A stretch of DNA of 64,000 nt from Coniella vitis (taxonomy: Eukaryota; Ascomycota; Sordariomycetes; Diaporthales; Schizoparmaceae). The position numbers and the translations under genes were made by a program. This document shows positions 48,620 to 59,277 of the stretch, in pieces; within the stretch, counting starts at the first letter, position 1; every line of letters begins with the position of its first letter. Location of the stretch: the NCBI GenBank assembly GCA_011317545.1, contig WUJK01000005.1, forward strand, positions 2,852,001 through 2,916,000. The letters are read 5' to 3'. The notes below the pieces were generated by a model. That model was not told where the DNA came from. It was given only the letters and a program-made list of their open reading frames with translations, and ran no database searches.

Positions 48620-49736
48620 TTCTTCTATCTCTCGTGGGTAGAAGGAGGGCGGGTCAAAGTGTAAGAAAGAATCTGGCCAGGAGGCGTCAGGACTTGAGAG
48701 GAACTCAAAAAAAAATAAGTATAAGTCAAAAAATGGCCAGGAATTCGTCCTGGTTTGCGATTCGTCCAGCCAAGTCGAGAGGCGATCAGGGCCATATATC
48801 AATAAAAAGGCGAGTCGAGACGTGAAGTTTGCGCCTCGCAATCCAGGTGAATCCAGGCATTAATGATGAGTGACAATGCCAGATGCAAAGAAGACGGCGG
48901 CTTATAAAGCGGGCGCACTCCAAAGACAAGAAATGGTTCGGTTCCTGTCGACTAAGAAGAAGGAAAAGAAGAGACAGACGACGTCAGAGATTATTGCCGT
49001 CTCGAGGCTGCGCTGCCACAAAAGACTTTTCTCGGTGCTGCTGCTGCTCTCGATTTTCCTCAACTCATGATCACGAAAGTAATTGCTTTTCCTTACCTAA
49101 GACACGTAATGGAAACACTGAGTCGAGGCTTGATACAAGCCCGTCTTACAGCCCGGTTTTGGCGTAGTAGGAAATGGCTATCTTGCAATGATCGTGAAAG
49201 ACTAGAAGGAAAAAAAGGTTGTGGTGGAGCAGGATTGGGCTGCAAGTTGGACCGGGGGGATGTATAAAAGTCGAGAGAAAAAGAGTACCGCGGCTTGTGT
49301 GACCTTTGCGTGCTGGTGTAGGTACCCCGCTGGTACCTGTAACTGCCTGTTGTTGTGCCAGACGTGCCTGCTTGGCGCCTGGGCAGCATAGTGACACTTA
49401 CGCAGCTCGTCGTGGCTTAGGCCTGGCAGGCAGCACGAAGGACCGCAGCACAGGATATCTTGGGGGGCCAGCGGCCCCTGCAACCACTGCAACCAGGGGG
49501 TGGAGAAACCCCGCGATGACATACTTGCAGCCGGCGTGCTCACCCGCTGTGGTGACTGTTCGTTACAGTACTTTGTACATCAGCAGCTGTTATTCCTGCC
49601 CAAACGGGCCTTGAAATACGAAGCCTTCCCACTTGCCAACCTTTCCGTTGCCGTGCAAATTCCCCCTACTTCTTTCTACCTTTCCTTACCAGGCCCAGCA
49701 TCTGCGCATTGCTCGAGCTTAACAACAAGGAGCATC
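48620..49736. promoter_or_regulatory. Divergent spacer, RING/ankyrin gene / fimbrin
   Basis: 1.1 kb between divergent starts. No recognisable coding sequence; frames here are short and overlap on both strands. Presumed promoters and 5' UTRs. Confidence 0.45.
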
Positions 49737-51942
49737 ATGAACGTTCTCAAATTGCAGAGGTACGCTTCCTTCGTCATCTGCTGTCCTTTGCGCTTGCGGT
49801 ATTACTGAGCGGAAAGGGGGGTCCACATTCCACCTGACTGACGAGCTGACCATGGTGCGCCCAACACAGGAAGTTTCCTCAGTTCCAGCAGAACGACATA
49901 TTCGGCTTGGCAGACGCTTTCCGAAAGCTCGATGTCGACGACAAGGGATACCTAGACGAGGCCACGGCTATCAAGGCAACCCAGGCCAGCGAGCGCCAGC
50001 CGTACGATGTTGTGCGACAGGCGCTGAAGGAGGTCGAACTGGACTCGTCGAGACGAGTCGAGCTGGAGGACTACGTCGGTGTGCGTGGCGCTCTTGCTCT
50101 TGTGCCCCCGAGAGATGCTCTCCTTCTAGTGCACGCCACAAACTGACTGATACGCGATACAGCTCGTTGCCAAACTGAGAGAATCCTCCCCAGCCCAACA
50201 GCGCATGGCCACGGGTGGTGCGGCTCCAGCCTCTCCCAGCGGCGTCGTGTCACAGCGCACAGGCGGCCATGCTCAAAAGAGCAGCATCAGCGGCAAGATC
50301 CAAGTGCAAGGCTCGAATGCTAACATCACGCACACCATCAACGAGGACGAGCGCACCGAATTCACCCGCCACATCAATGCCGTGCTTGCCGGAGATGCCG
50401 ATATTGGCGACCGCCTGCCCTTCCCCACCGACACCTTTGAGATGTTCGACGAGTGCAAGGACGGTCTGGTGCTGGCCAAGCTCATCAACGACAGCGTACC
50501 GGATACAATTGACGAGCGTGTACTGAACGTACCTGGCAGGAAGATCAAGAAGCTCAATGCGTTCCACATGACGGAGAACAACAACATTGTGATTGAGTCT
50601 GCAAAGGGTATCGGATGCTCGGTCGTCAACATTGGCAGTGGAGACATCATTGAGGTTCGCGAGCATTTGATTCTCGGCCTGATTTGGCAAATTATCCGCA
50701 GAGGTCTGCTCGGCAAAATCGACATCAAGCTACACCCTGAACTGTACCGACTGCTCGAGGAAGACGAGACTCTGGAGCAGTTCCTGCGCCTGCCCCCGGA
50801 GCAGATCCTGCTGCGGTGGTTCAACTACCACCTGAAGGCTGCCAACTGGCCTCGTCGGGTGACCAACTTCTCCACAGATGTCAAGGATGGCGAAAACTAT
50901 GCGGTACTGCAAGCCCAGATTGGCGCGGATTACGGCTGTTCCAGGGCACCCCTTCAGCAGCAGGATCCGCTACAGCGTGCTGAGCTGGTGTTGCAGGACG
51001 CGGAGAAGCTCGGGTGCCGCAAATTCTTGACGCCCAAGTCTCTGGTGGCCGGAAACCCCAAGCTGAACTTGGCATTCGTGGCCAACCTCTTCAACACGCA
51101 CCCTTGCCTCGACCCTATCACGGAAGAGGAGAAGCAGCAAGTGGAGGACTTTGACGCTGAGGGCGAGCGCGAGGCCAGAGTGTTCACTCTATGGCTCAAC
51201 AGTCTGGATGTGCAGCCCGCGGTGCAGTCCTTCTTTGACGATCTCCGCGATGGCTCGATACTGCTGCAAGCGTACGACAAGGTCATCAAGGGTTCTGTCA
51301 ACTGGCGACACGTTAACAAGCCGCCTGCGCATGGCGGCGAAATGCTGCGGTTCAAGGCCGTCGAAAACACCAACTACGCCATTGAGCTTGGCAAGCAAAA
51401 TGGATTCTCGCTTGTCGGAATCCAGGGTGCTGACATTACCGATGGCCAAAAGACACTGACTCTGGGCTTGGTGTGGCAGCTGATGCGCAAGAACATTACA
51501 CTGACTCTGACCAGCCTCGCACAGCGTCTGGGCAAGCGCGAGATGACGGACAGTGAAATGGTCAAGTGGGCCAACGAAATGTCTCGCAAGGGTGGCAAGA
51601 ACTCGTCGATCCGCTCGTTCAAGGACAGCAGCATTGGCACTGGTGTCTTTTTGCTGGATGTGCTTAACGGCATGAAGAGCAGCTACGTTGACTACGATCT
51701 GGTCACACCTGGTCACACGGACGAGGATGCTTACCTGAACGCCAAGCTGAGTATCTCGATTGCAAGAAAGATGGGCGCGACCATCTGGCTGGTACCAGAG
51801 GATATCAGCCAGGTTCGCTCTCGCCTGGTAACCACTTTTATCGGTAAGCTTTTGTGCACTGTGGTTGGCTTTTGATTCAGATGTCTGTTGCTAACATGAT
51901 GACGCAGGCTCTCTTATGGCTACCTACGAGAAGATGCAGTAG
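49737..51942 (+). CDS. SAC6: Fimbrin (actin-bundling protein)
   Basis: Crosslinks actin filaments in endocytic patches and at hyphal tips. Exons 49737-49759 (23 nt), 49870-50080, 50163-51843, 51908-51942; 649 aa, typical for fungal fimbrins (yeast Sac6 is 642). Order: EF-hand-like region (about 10-75, DVDDKGYLDEATAIKA), linker of about 50 aa, then four calponin-homology domains in two actin-binding tandems: CH1 about 138-260, CH2 about 280-392, CH3 about 417-530, CH4 about 545-645. Conserved segments include DGLVLAKLINDSVPDTIDER and NIGSGDIIEVREHLILGL. The two smallest exons carry the N-terminal MNVLKLQ and C-terminal GSLMATYEKMQ, as in other fungi. Confidence 0.97.
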
Positions 51943-52564
51943 ATGGTTGTAACCACCGAGGGGGGCTCGTATCGGTGCACGGGAACCTGGATGCTGCGGC
52001 GCAATGTTTTGGTAGAAAAAGTTTGGGTTTCGACTCTAGCGGTCTAGTTGCTCCGTTGACTCTCTGCATTCTTCACGACTGTGCGAGATATCGATTTGTT
52101 TGGCATTCAGTAAGAGATGCGTTTCGTCTAGAGAGGACCATCAATCCATGCCTACTTGTTTCATGATGCCCGAGTTCATGACCAGTATTGTGGTCCTGAT
52201 TTTCTTTTGGCTCAGGTACCACTGTATTTTTCTGGCTTGCACTCATTAACCTGGATATGTTTGTGTTCCATCCACTCAACATGAGTTTGGCTTTTGAAAG
52301 GGGGCTCTTGGAGGGTCCCGTGACAGCGCGTTACTATGTAGAGGTGGCGCGCCTTACATAGTACATAGTAGTGATGCAGGTACCGGAAGTATCCCGCGTC
52401 TACCTGGTCGAGTGACGTACTTGGACTTGGCCCCGGTCTTTTGCAGTCTGGATGCTTATTATCTTTTGTTTGGACGGCATGATATCTCACTCCTTGCGCT
52501 GTATTCCAGCTGTTCAATTCATCTCGTTCTACTGTGAGCTTGATAATAGATTTGAGAAGCCGAT
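51943..52564. other. Spacer with TACATAGTA cluster
   Basis: 3' UTR of fimbrin and promoter of the SRAP gene. Three TACATAGTA copies: 52332-52340 (inverted), 52355-52363 and 52362-52370 (overlapping). No gene supported. Confidence 0.5.
52332..52370. repeat. Inverted and tandem TACATAGTA motifs
   Basis: TACTATGTA at 52332-52340 faces two overlapping TACATAGTA copies at 52355-52370, separated by 14 bp, so the block can form an imperfect hairpin. Confidence 0.75.
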
Positions 52565-54531
52565 ATGTGTGGGAGATATGCACTCGCTCTGGTACGTACT
52601 ACTTATGTTTTGAGCCGCCATCTCCCTCTCCCCAGACCGCACGGTGATTACGCCCAGTCTATCATGAGGCCAAAATGTCACATCACGTTCTTTTCACAGC
52701 GACTTTTGTCTTTACTCCTGAGTTACTCAACTAGATACGGATTGAGATGGAAACCATTCATTAAACCCGGCTTCTCCTCCCCCCCCCCCCAACCCTAATG
52801 CTCAAACTGGATCACAACAACCCTTCTCTAACCAAAAAAAAAAAAAAAAAAACACTCCATCTCACCACACACACAGCGCCCCTCGCAGATCCGCCAAATG
52901 CTTCAGGACGAGGACATGCCCGTTGACGAGGCACCCCCCGACGAGGCCGACGAGGACGGCCTGCCGCCACCGCCCAGGCAGAGCTATAACTTTGCGCCGG
53001 GGTATCACGGGGTGGTGTATCGTGCTGATGTACCTGACTGGGGGGCTGGACCGAAGAAGGAGGGGAAAAAAGGCAAGGCTGGTAAGATGAAGGCTCCGGG
53101 GGGGAAGGAGGTTGATGACACCGCCGTGGTGATTGCCAGTCAGGAGGATGGCAAGGACGCGCAAGATGCTGCATCGAGCCACCAGCAGCAGCAGCAGCAG
53201 CAGCATGACAAGAACACCGCTGACGAGGATGATAATGATGATGGGGATGAGGGTGAGGGTGATGAAAATAAAGACCATCCTAGCTCGCAGCAGCAGCAGC
53301 AGCAGCAACAGCAGCAACAGCAACAGAAAAACGACGCCAACAGCACAACAACACACTACAAACTCCAGTCCATGAGATGGGGTCTCATCCCCTCCTGGAC
53401 AAAACGCAACCCGGATTACGGCGCGCTTATGAAGACCATCAACTGCCGCGATGATTCCCTCAGCGGCATTGGCACTACCGGTGGGAGCATGTGGAATTCC
53501 ATGAAGGGCCGCAAGCGGTGCATCGTGCTTGCGCAAGGGTTTTACGAATGGTTGAAGAGCCATGGCGGGAGAGAAAAAGTGCCGCATTTTGTGAAGCGGC
53601 GGGATGGGAAGTTGATGTGTTTTGCGGGTTTGTGGGATTGTGTGCAGTATGAAGGTGAGAGCTTATTATTACCTGGTTGGTGGGTCTATATTATGATGCT
53701 GGGACTTTACGACGAGGAGACTCAAAGCGAGCAGGAAATCCTACCAGCCAAACACACAGGCAACTCAACAAACAGAATTACTAACAACTCTCTTTCCCCC
53801 CGGCAGGTGACGACCACAAAACCTACACCTACACCATCATCACCACCTCCTCCAACGCCCAACTCTCCTTCCTCCACGACCGCATGCCCGTCATTCTCGA
53901 TCCTGGTTCCCCGCAATTGGCAACCTGGCTTGACCCAGCGAAATACGAATGGAGCGCCGAGTTACAATCCCTCCTCAAACCCTTTGGAGGGGAGTTGGAC
54001 GTATACCCCGTGACGAAAGAGGTGGGCAAGGTGGGCAACAATTCACCAATGTTTGTAGTGCCGGTGGCGAGTAGGGAAAATAAGGGGAATATTGCAAACT
54101 TTTTTGCGAATGCGAGGGCCAAGAAGGAGGAAAAAAGTGTGGAGGAGGTTGCAGATGGCGCTGATGATGGTGGGATGGGCGATATAACAGAGACCAAAAT
54201 TGGGTCTAAGAGAAAAGCAGGCGAAGGAGAAGTGGAAGTGGAAATACCAGAAGACGGGGACGGTGGAATTCGCGAACCACCTAAAAAGAAAGCAACGACA
54301 GATACCTCAACAACAGCCTCCCCTCCCTTCACCTCGCCCACAAAGCTAAGAACGATAGCAACAACCTCACCCAAAAAGTCAGCAAAGCCAGCAACCGCAG
54401 CAGCAAAGGACACGAACACAAAGACAATCAGTGCAACGAGCAATAGGTCGAAAAGTCCTGCAAAGGGGAAAGACAACAACAAGGCAGCTGGGACGCCAAA
54501 AATTACCAAGTTTTTTGGGAACAGTGCCTAA
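52565..54531 (+). CDS. SRAP-domain protein (HMCES/YedK family)
   Basis: SOS-response-associated-peptidase family; HMCES and YedK form a thiazolidine crosslink between Cys2 and abasic sites in single-stranded DNA. Exons 52565-52591, 52877-53654, 53807-54531 (509 aa). MCGRYALAL gives the required Cys2 after Met removal. Further family motifs: YNFAPG, MRWGLIPSW, INCRDD, GFYEW with the active-site Glu, and the His of HDRMPVIL. Between VVYRADVPDWG and YKLQSMRWG sits an extra segment of about 98 aa (66-163), Lys-rich then Gln/Asp-rich with two polyglutamine tracts encoded by CAG/CAA. After the fold comes a Lys/Ser/Thr/Ala-rich tail of about 170 aa ending PKITKFFGNSA, which resembles a PCNA-interacting (PIP-type) peptide lacking the usual Gln. 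Intron 1 (285 bp) contains a 19-A run. Confidence 0.92.
52834..52852 (+). repeat. Homopolymer of 19 A in SRAP intron 1
   Basis: A19 just 24 bp before the intron 1 acceptor (ends at 52876). Fungal acceptors usually follow pyrimidine-rich sequence, so this is atypical context. Confidence 0.85.
53183..53327 (+). repeat. CAG/CAA repeats encoding two polyglutamine tracts
   Basis: Two tracts, about 53183-53203 (7 Gln) and about 53289-53327 (13 Gln), flank an Asp/Glu-rich segment inside the SRAP insertion. Mixed CAG and CAA codons in the second tract. Confidence 0.8.
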
Positions 54532-54904
54532 GTAGATATTGTGCGGGTGATGGCTCACAGTATGTCTTGATCAATGGCAGCTCCTCAGTAGAAAGCTTCG
54601 AAACAACTGTTCGACAGTATCGGGTAAAGCGAAAATCCCATTCGATAGTTAGATGTCTTGATATTGTACTTTGTGGCTTTTGTTTGCCCAAATGCAGTAT
54701 GTACGGTATTTGTAGATGACCCACGATCAGAGAGGTCCATGAACACAATGCCTCTTCAGTCCAACCGGCGCCAAACCATGTAAGAGTACAGAGTACAAAT
54801 CTATATCCCGTCCCAATGCAAAATTATACGCTTTGAATGTATCCAACACTCGCCTACGCGCCCCGCACCAGCGATATTGACATTGACACAAAGTTCCAAT
54901 GATA
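54532..54904. other. Convergent spacer, 373 bp
   Basis: 3' ends of the SRAP (+) and PPR (-) genes. Nothing else seen. Confidence 0.5.
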
Positions 54905-57900
54905 CTATTTCAACGGTTCAGTGGCAGCAAGTCCCTCCCTGCGGATCCTCGCCCAATGCTCAAACTCGGGCCTCTGCGTAACAGGCGCAATGCGCTCCAG
55001 CTCTCTTACAACCCGTAGAATCTTGCTTGATTTCTTCCGCGGCACTGTGCCTAGATCCAAGCGACAGAGATGGCGGGCCATTTCATCGTCTAGTGCTTCT
55101 TCTTCTTTTTCCATGGATTCTTCGTCGTAGTCGTCGTAGTTTTCTTCGACAGGTTCGTCGTGATCGTGTTGCTGCTCGTGGTGTTGTCCTACACCTCCGT
55201 ATGCCCCATCAACATAAGCACCGTCCACATTAGCCACTCCATCATTGTCCACCCATTCTTCCTCCGGTAACTGTTGCGCCTGCCCGTGCAGTCTCAGATC
55301 CTCTTCCAGCTTCCTCTGCTTATTCGCCTCGACCGTCTCCTCCATCAACCGCACCGCCTTGGCTTTATCAGAAATGTACGAAAACGCCCTCAACGTCGCA
55401 TCGTCAGCTTTGAAGCCCGCCGCTTCAAGCCGCCGCATCGCATCCACAGCCGCAGATACCTTTTGCATCCGTGCGTACCCCGCAGCGAGGGTATTCCAGG
55501 TGACAATGTTGGGCTTCACGCCGTGCTCTTGCATGAGGGAGAGCACGCGCTCTGCTTGCCGGGGTTGGTGGTGTCGCATGAAGCCTTGGATGAGGATGCT
55601 CCAAGTGTAGACGCTGGGTGCGGGGTGACGAATAGGAGGCCGTTCTGGAGGTTCGTCGTGTTCAGGGTCGTCGTTATGCACTTCTGTTGCTGCTTCTGGT
55701 GTGGTGGGATCGTCGTTATACGCTTCTGTTGCTGCTGCTGGTGTGGTGGGATCGTCGTTATGCGCTTCTGTTGCTGCTGCTGGTGTGATGGGATCGTCGT
55801 TATATACTTCTGTTTCTGTTACTGGTGTGGAGGGTTGTGGTGTTTCCTGGGCATGGGCTTCTGTGTTGTGTTCTGTGCCGTCGACCTCCTTGTTGCGACG
55901 GTGCGTCTTGTATTGCTGCGTGGACTTATGCCCAACATCCCTCATCATATCCCCAATGATATCTAGTGCAATGCGCATCGTCCCCTTCCATTTGAACAAA
56001 TTCCTCAAAACAACATCATGCACAAAAGATCCCCGCTCACGCACCATGCGCTCCGCGACAGGGTGACCCTCGGCTAACATCTGCCGGAATTGCGCATAGA
56101 ACAAGACAACGTCGTAGGGCAGCGGTAGATAGCGAATCAAGCCGAGGATCATGATGGCCACCGTGTCGGAACCAGGCTGAACCACCTCTCGCGGCCCCAG
56201 CGGCGGGAGCTCGAGGGCCAGGCGTTTGAGCGCGTCAGGGAACCAGCGCTGAAGAGTAGAGAACTCGCCCATTTCGATGAGACGCTTAGTGACGAAGGGT
56301 CGGATGGGTTCTGGATCGAATATGCGCGTGTAGATGGAGTTGAGCGCAAAGAGGGCGCTTCGGCGAGGTCCGCGTCGGTCTTTGCGCTCACGTAGACAGG
56401 CGAGGTAGACGGCGTGAAGCACGTCGTTCCACACCACGGGGTCGCGTACATTGGCGAAGCAGGCTTGCAGGGCGATATCTGTATAGGCATTGAAGTCGCC
56501 AGCCAGCTTGCAGCCGTGCAGCAGGATGGAGAAGGTGAAGGCGTCTGGCTCGACGCCGTGGGTTTTCATGACCCCAAAGACATCAAAGGCCGTGCTGAGG
56601 TCACCCTTCAAACAGAGACCTCGGATGATGGCTGAGTAGGTAATGACGTTTGGTACTAGGCCAATTTGGTGTAGCGAGCTGAATAAATCGGCTGGCGTGG
56701 CCACTATCTCATCCAGAGCGGCAATGTCATCTTTCTTGAAAGTAAGGATGGACGTGCATATACTGGCCGCCACAGGGCTGTTGATGTCCAGCATGCCCGC
56801 AGCTTTGAGATTGTGCAGTACTCGAGCACTCAGTTCCTTTGATGTGGTCAACTCAGCCATGCGGGCCGCAAATTGAAGATGTGTGAACATGTGCATGTTA
56901 CAATCCGCCGCGCAAAGAGCCTGGTACCAAGCTGCCACAGAGGTAGAAGGAAGAGCCTTGACAAGTCGAAACAGGGCGGCCTGGGGCATCTGGACAAAAT
57001 GCCGTCGGGTGTGCTCAACAATCTGAAGCACCAGCGCAGCCACCTCCTCTGCGTACACAGTCCTCTCGGGTTCCTTCATGTCCTCCAGGCGCAGAGCTAG
57101 TATGCCCACAACGTCCTCAAACACGTAGAACTCCATCATTGAGGGCGTGTCCCAATCCCGTGTGATTGCCGTGAAAAGGGGGAGCAGCTTGTCAGGGACA
57201 TACTGTATCGCCACCATAACCAGCTGAAAATCTCGCTGCCGCCGCAGGCTGCCGTACATACCCCTGAACCGCGCAATGGTAGCCACTATTTCTTCTACAT
57301 TGGCGCATTCCTGCAGCCATTGAATCTGCCCTTGTATGATAGGTGAGATTTCCGCGATATCGTTGGGTGGCTGGGCTGGAAACTGCTTGACAATGTCTTT
57401 CCAAGCCTGGAAATGGAGAAACAAATGCCGCCCTTTGCCTCTGGAGATCTGTGCTAGGCGCTCTTGCTGAAACATTTCAGTCTCGGCAAACCTCCGCAGG
57501 ATGGTTGCCATGTGCCAGCTATCATCCTTGACGGTTTGGACTTTTTTGACGAATTCCACTCGTTTGTCTTTGTTCGTGAACTTTTGAGCCATCTCTGCAG
57601 GTCCTGGCACCGGGACCTTTTCGTAAGTGTAGCCTCGACTTTGTTGCAACTCCGTATCGACTTGTTGGTCTGAATGATGATCAAGACCGTGAGTTGTATA
57701 CTCTGTGCTCGCCTGTGCAAAATCGAATCCATCTAGTCCCAGAGCGACGTCATCTGTCATCGAGGCATGAACCCCGCCATCGTCTCGCTGTGTCTGGGAG
57801 TGGACGGCTCTCACACCGTCTCCACCAGTGCTGGGCGCCGCTCCATAGTTCTGCTGCTGCCAGTACGGCGCCCGAGAGAGTCGTATCGAAGACGTAGGTA

Positions 57901-57982
57901 ACGTCCGTAGTCGTCGAGTGGGGGATGTTATATGCCATGGTTGCCCGAGTCGCAGGAGGCACGAACGGCAGACGTACGGCAT
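54905..57982 (-). CDS. Pentatricopeptide repeat protein, probably mitochondrial
   Basis: Single exon, 1025 aa. The N-terminus MPYVCRSCLLRLGQPW followed by Arg-rich, acid-poor sequence is a typical mitochondrial presequence of fungal PPR proteins. PPR units are visible at about 440-510 (NVITYSAIIRGLCLKGDLS, DAFTFSILLHGCKLAGDF) and about 820-890 (PSVYTWSILIQGFMRHHQPR, PNIVTWNTLAAGYARMQKVS). Such proteins bind organellar transcripts; the resemblance is to the Cya-5/Cox1-translation type of Neurospora, but this is tentative. A four-unit 14-aa repeat (around 720-775) splits the PPR region, and an acidic stretch precedes the C-terminus. No introns. Confidence 0.87.
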   Translation of the reverse strand: MPYVCRSCLLRLGQPWHITSPTRRLRTLPTSSIRLSRAPYWQQQNYGAAPSTGGDGVRAVHSQTQRDDGGVHASMTDDVALGLDGFDFAQASTEYTTHGLDHHSDQQVDTELQQSRGYTYEKVPVPGPAEMAQKFTNKDKRVEFVKKVQTVKDDSWHMATILRRFAETEMFQQERLAQISRGKGRHLFLHFQAWKDIVKQFPAQPPNDIAEISPIIQGQIQWLQECANVEEIVATIARFRGMYGSLRRQRDFQLVMVAIQYVPDKLLPLFTAITRDWDTPSMMEFYVFEDVVGILALRLEDMKEPERTVYAEEVAALVLQIVEHTRRHFVQMPQAALFRLVKALPSTSVAAWYQALCAADCNMHMFTHLQFAARMAELTTSKELSARVLHNLKAAGMLDINSPVAASICTSILTFKKDDIAALDEIVATPADLFSSLHQIGLVPNVITYSAIIRGLCLKGDLSTAFDVFGVMKTHGVEPDAFTFSILLHGCKLAGDFNAYTDIALQACFANVRDPVVWNDVLHAVYLACLRERKDRRGPRRSALFALNSIYTRIFDPEPIRPFVTKRLIEMGEFSTLQRWFPDALKRLALELPPLGPREVVQPGSDTVAIMILGLIRYLPLPYDVVLFYAQFRQMLAEGHPVAERMVRERGSFVHDVVLRNLFKWKGTMRIALDIIGDMMRDVGHKSTQQYKTHRRNKEVDGTEHNTEAHAQETPQPSTPVTETEVYNDDPITPAAATEAHNDDPTTPAAATEAYNDDPTTPEAATEVHNDDPEHDEPPERPPIRHPAPSVYTWSILIQGFMRHHQPRQAERVLSLMQEHGVKPNIVTWNTLAAGYARMQKVSAAVDAMRRLEAAGFKADDATLRAFSYISDKAKAVRLMEETVEANKQRKLEEDLRLHGQAQQLPEEEWVDNDGVANVDGAYVDGAYGGVGQHHEQQHDHDEPVEENYDDYDEESMEKEEEALDDEMARHLCRLDLGTVPRKKSSKILRVVRELERIAPVTQRPEFEHWARIRREGLAATEPLK
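55664..55831. repeat. 42-bp minisatellite, four copies, in the PPR gene
   Basis: Units at 55664-55705, 55706-55747, 55748-55789 and 55790-55831; the middle two are nearly identical, the outer two diverged. Each encodes 14 aa of the form TEAxNDDPTTPAAA on the minus strand. The unit length is a multiple of three, so copy changes keep the frame. Confidence 0.9.
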
Positions 57983-58445
57983 ACTCCTCGGTTCGACTCG
58001 TTGTGTGAATGCTGTGTGGCCAGCCGCAATTGCCTCCTCATATCGGTCTTATGGACATATTCGCCGATTCGGGGGCGGGTCGCTGTTGCTGTCGCTGTCG
58101 CTAGTCGTAGTTTGAGGTATTTTGGCCGGCGTAGAATCGGAATGTATATGGTCCATAGTAGTAAGTCGCTAACTTATTAATATTTTCTCGGCCAGTGGCA
58201 GGCTTCATGAAAAGCGCAGCGACCTTGCGCTGCCTGCCGGGACGGGCCCCGAGTTGCCGTAACTTTGCCAGGATGTCGCGCCTTCCGCTGCTGGCACAGT
58301 TGGACCTAGCATGCGCTGCAACTTGAACTTTCAACATCGATGCAACTCGAAGATTCGGACTGGAAATTCTACGCATGCCACCCAAATCAATTCGAAAATT
58401 GGACTGTGCTATTTTTCGTTCTTGCGGAAGCTACTACTTGTCAAC
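57983..58445. promoter_or_regulatory. Divergent promoter region, PPR / Cwf18
   Basis: 463 bp between two starts. The frame of the Cwf18 gene is open upstream but has no in-frame conserved sequence; no gene supported. Confidence 0.5.
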
Positions 58446-59123
58446 ATGCCTGCGCCTCACACAACCCTCAGCGCCGCCTCAGACGATCGCAAAGCCCGTC
58501 TCGCAAAACTCAAGTCGCTCAAGCGCAAACAGCCCGAAGACGAGATTGCGCCGCCAGAGTCAGATCGCCAGAAGTCGCCTGCGCTGCTTGAAGATGATGC
58601 GAGCCACGAACCACGGCAGCTATCAAACGAACAAGAGCAACAGGCGCAGCAAATAGAAAAGGACGTATCGCGCATACACCTGTCTGGGCGCAACTACGAT
58701 GCTGAGACCAAAGGGCCCAAATTAGGCTTCGAAGCCCCACCAACGCTGGGCCCAGACGAACAAACACTCGAGGAGCAGGCGGCAGATCTCGAGGCTGAAT
58801 TGCGGCGGAAGGCTGCCGAGGAGGCATCGGATGACAAGGGCATTGACCTGTTCAAGCTACAGCCCAAGAAGCCGAATTGGGATCTGAAGAGAGAATTAAA
58901 CAAGAAACTCGAGGTACTCAATGTCAGGACGGATAATGCTATTGCCAAGCTAGTACGGGAAAGGCTACAGGCCAAGAAGGTCGATGCAGGTCCAAGTACC
59001 GTTGATGGAGAAGCAGTTGCAGCAAGTATGGAGGGTGGTGAACTGGAAGAAATCGTGAGGCTCAGGGAAAAGGAAGAGGAGGCGGAGGAAAGACGAGAGA
59101 ATGAGGCTATCGATGCAGAATGA
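58446..59123 (+). CDS. cwf18: Pre-mRNA splicing factor Cwf18 (CCDC12 family)
   Basis: Spliceosome component associated with the Prp19/NTC and Cdc5 complex. Single exon, 225 aa. The cwf18 family core lies at about residues 10-185: DRKARLAKLKSLKRKQ at the start, then IHLSGRNYDAETKGPKLGF and IDLFKLQPKKPNWDLKREL, and coiled-coil LNKKLEVLNVRTDNAIAKL. The C-terminus is Glu/Arg-rich. The start at 58446 gives the usual N-terminus; the frame is open upstream but without family sequence. Confidence 0.92.
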   Translation: MPAPHTTLSAASDDRKARLAKLKSLKRKQPEDEIAPPESDRQKSPALLEDDASHEPRQLSNEQEQQAQQIEKDVSRIHLSGRNYDAETKGPKLGFEAPPTLGPDEQTLEEQAADLEAELRRKAAEEASDDKGIDLFKLQPKKPNWDLKRELNKKLEVLNVRTDNAIAKLVRERLQAKKVDAGPSTVDGEAVAASMEGGELEEIVRLREKEEEAEERRENEAIDAE

Positions 59124-59277
59124 AGGATAAATGGTTGCGAATAGCAGCAGCAGCAGCAGCGTTTTCGTCAGTATCATATTAGAAGGGGGTTTTGGGGCAC
59201 TAAAAACTGTGGTGGCTGGGCGAAGGAAGAGAAGCACACTTTCTGCAATTACGGTATGCGAAATTTGATACCCATAT

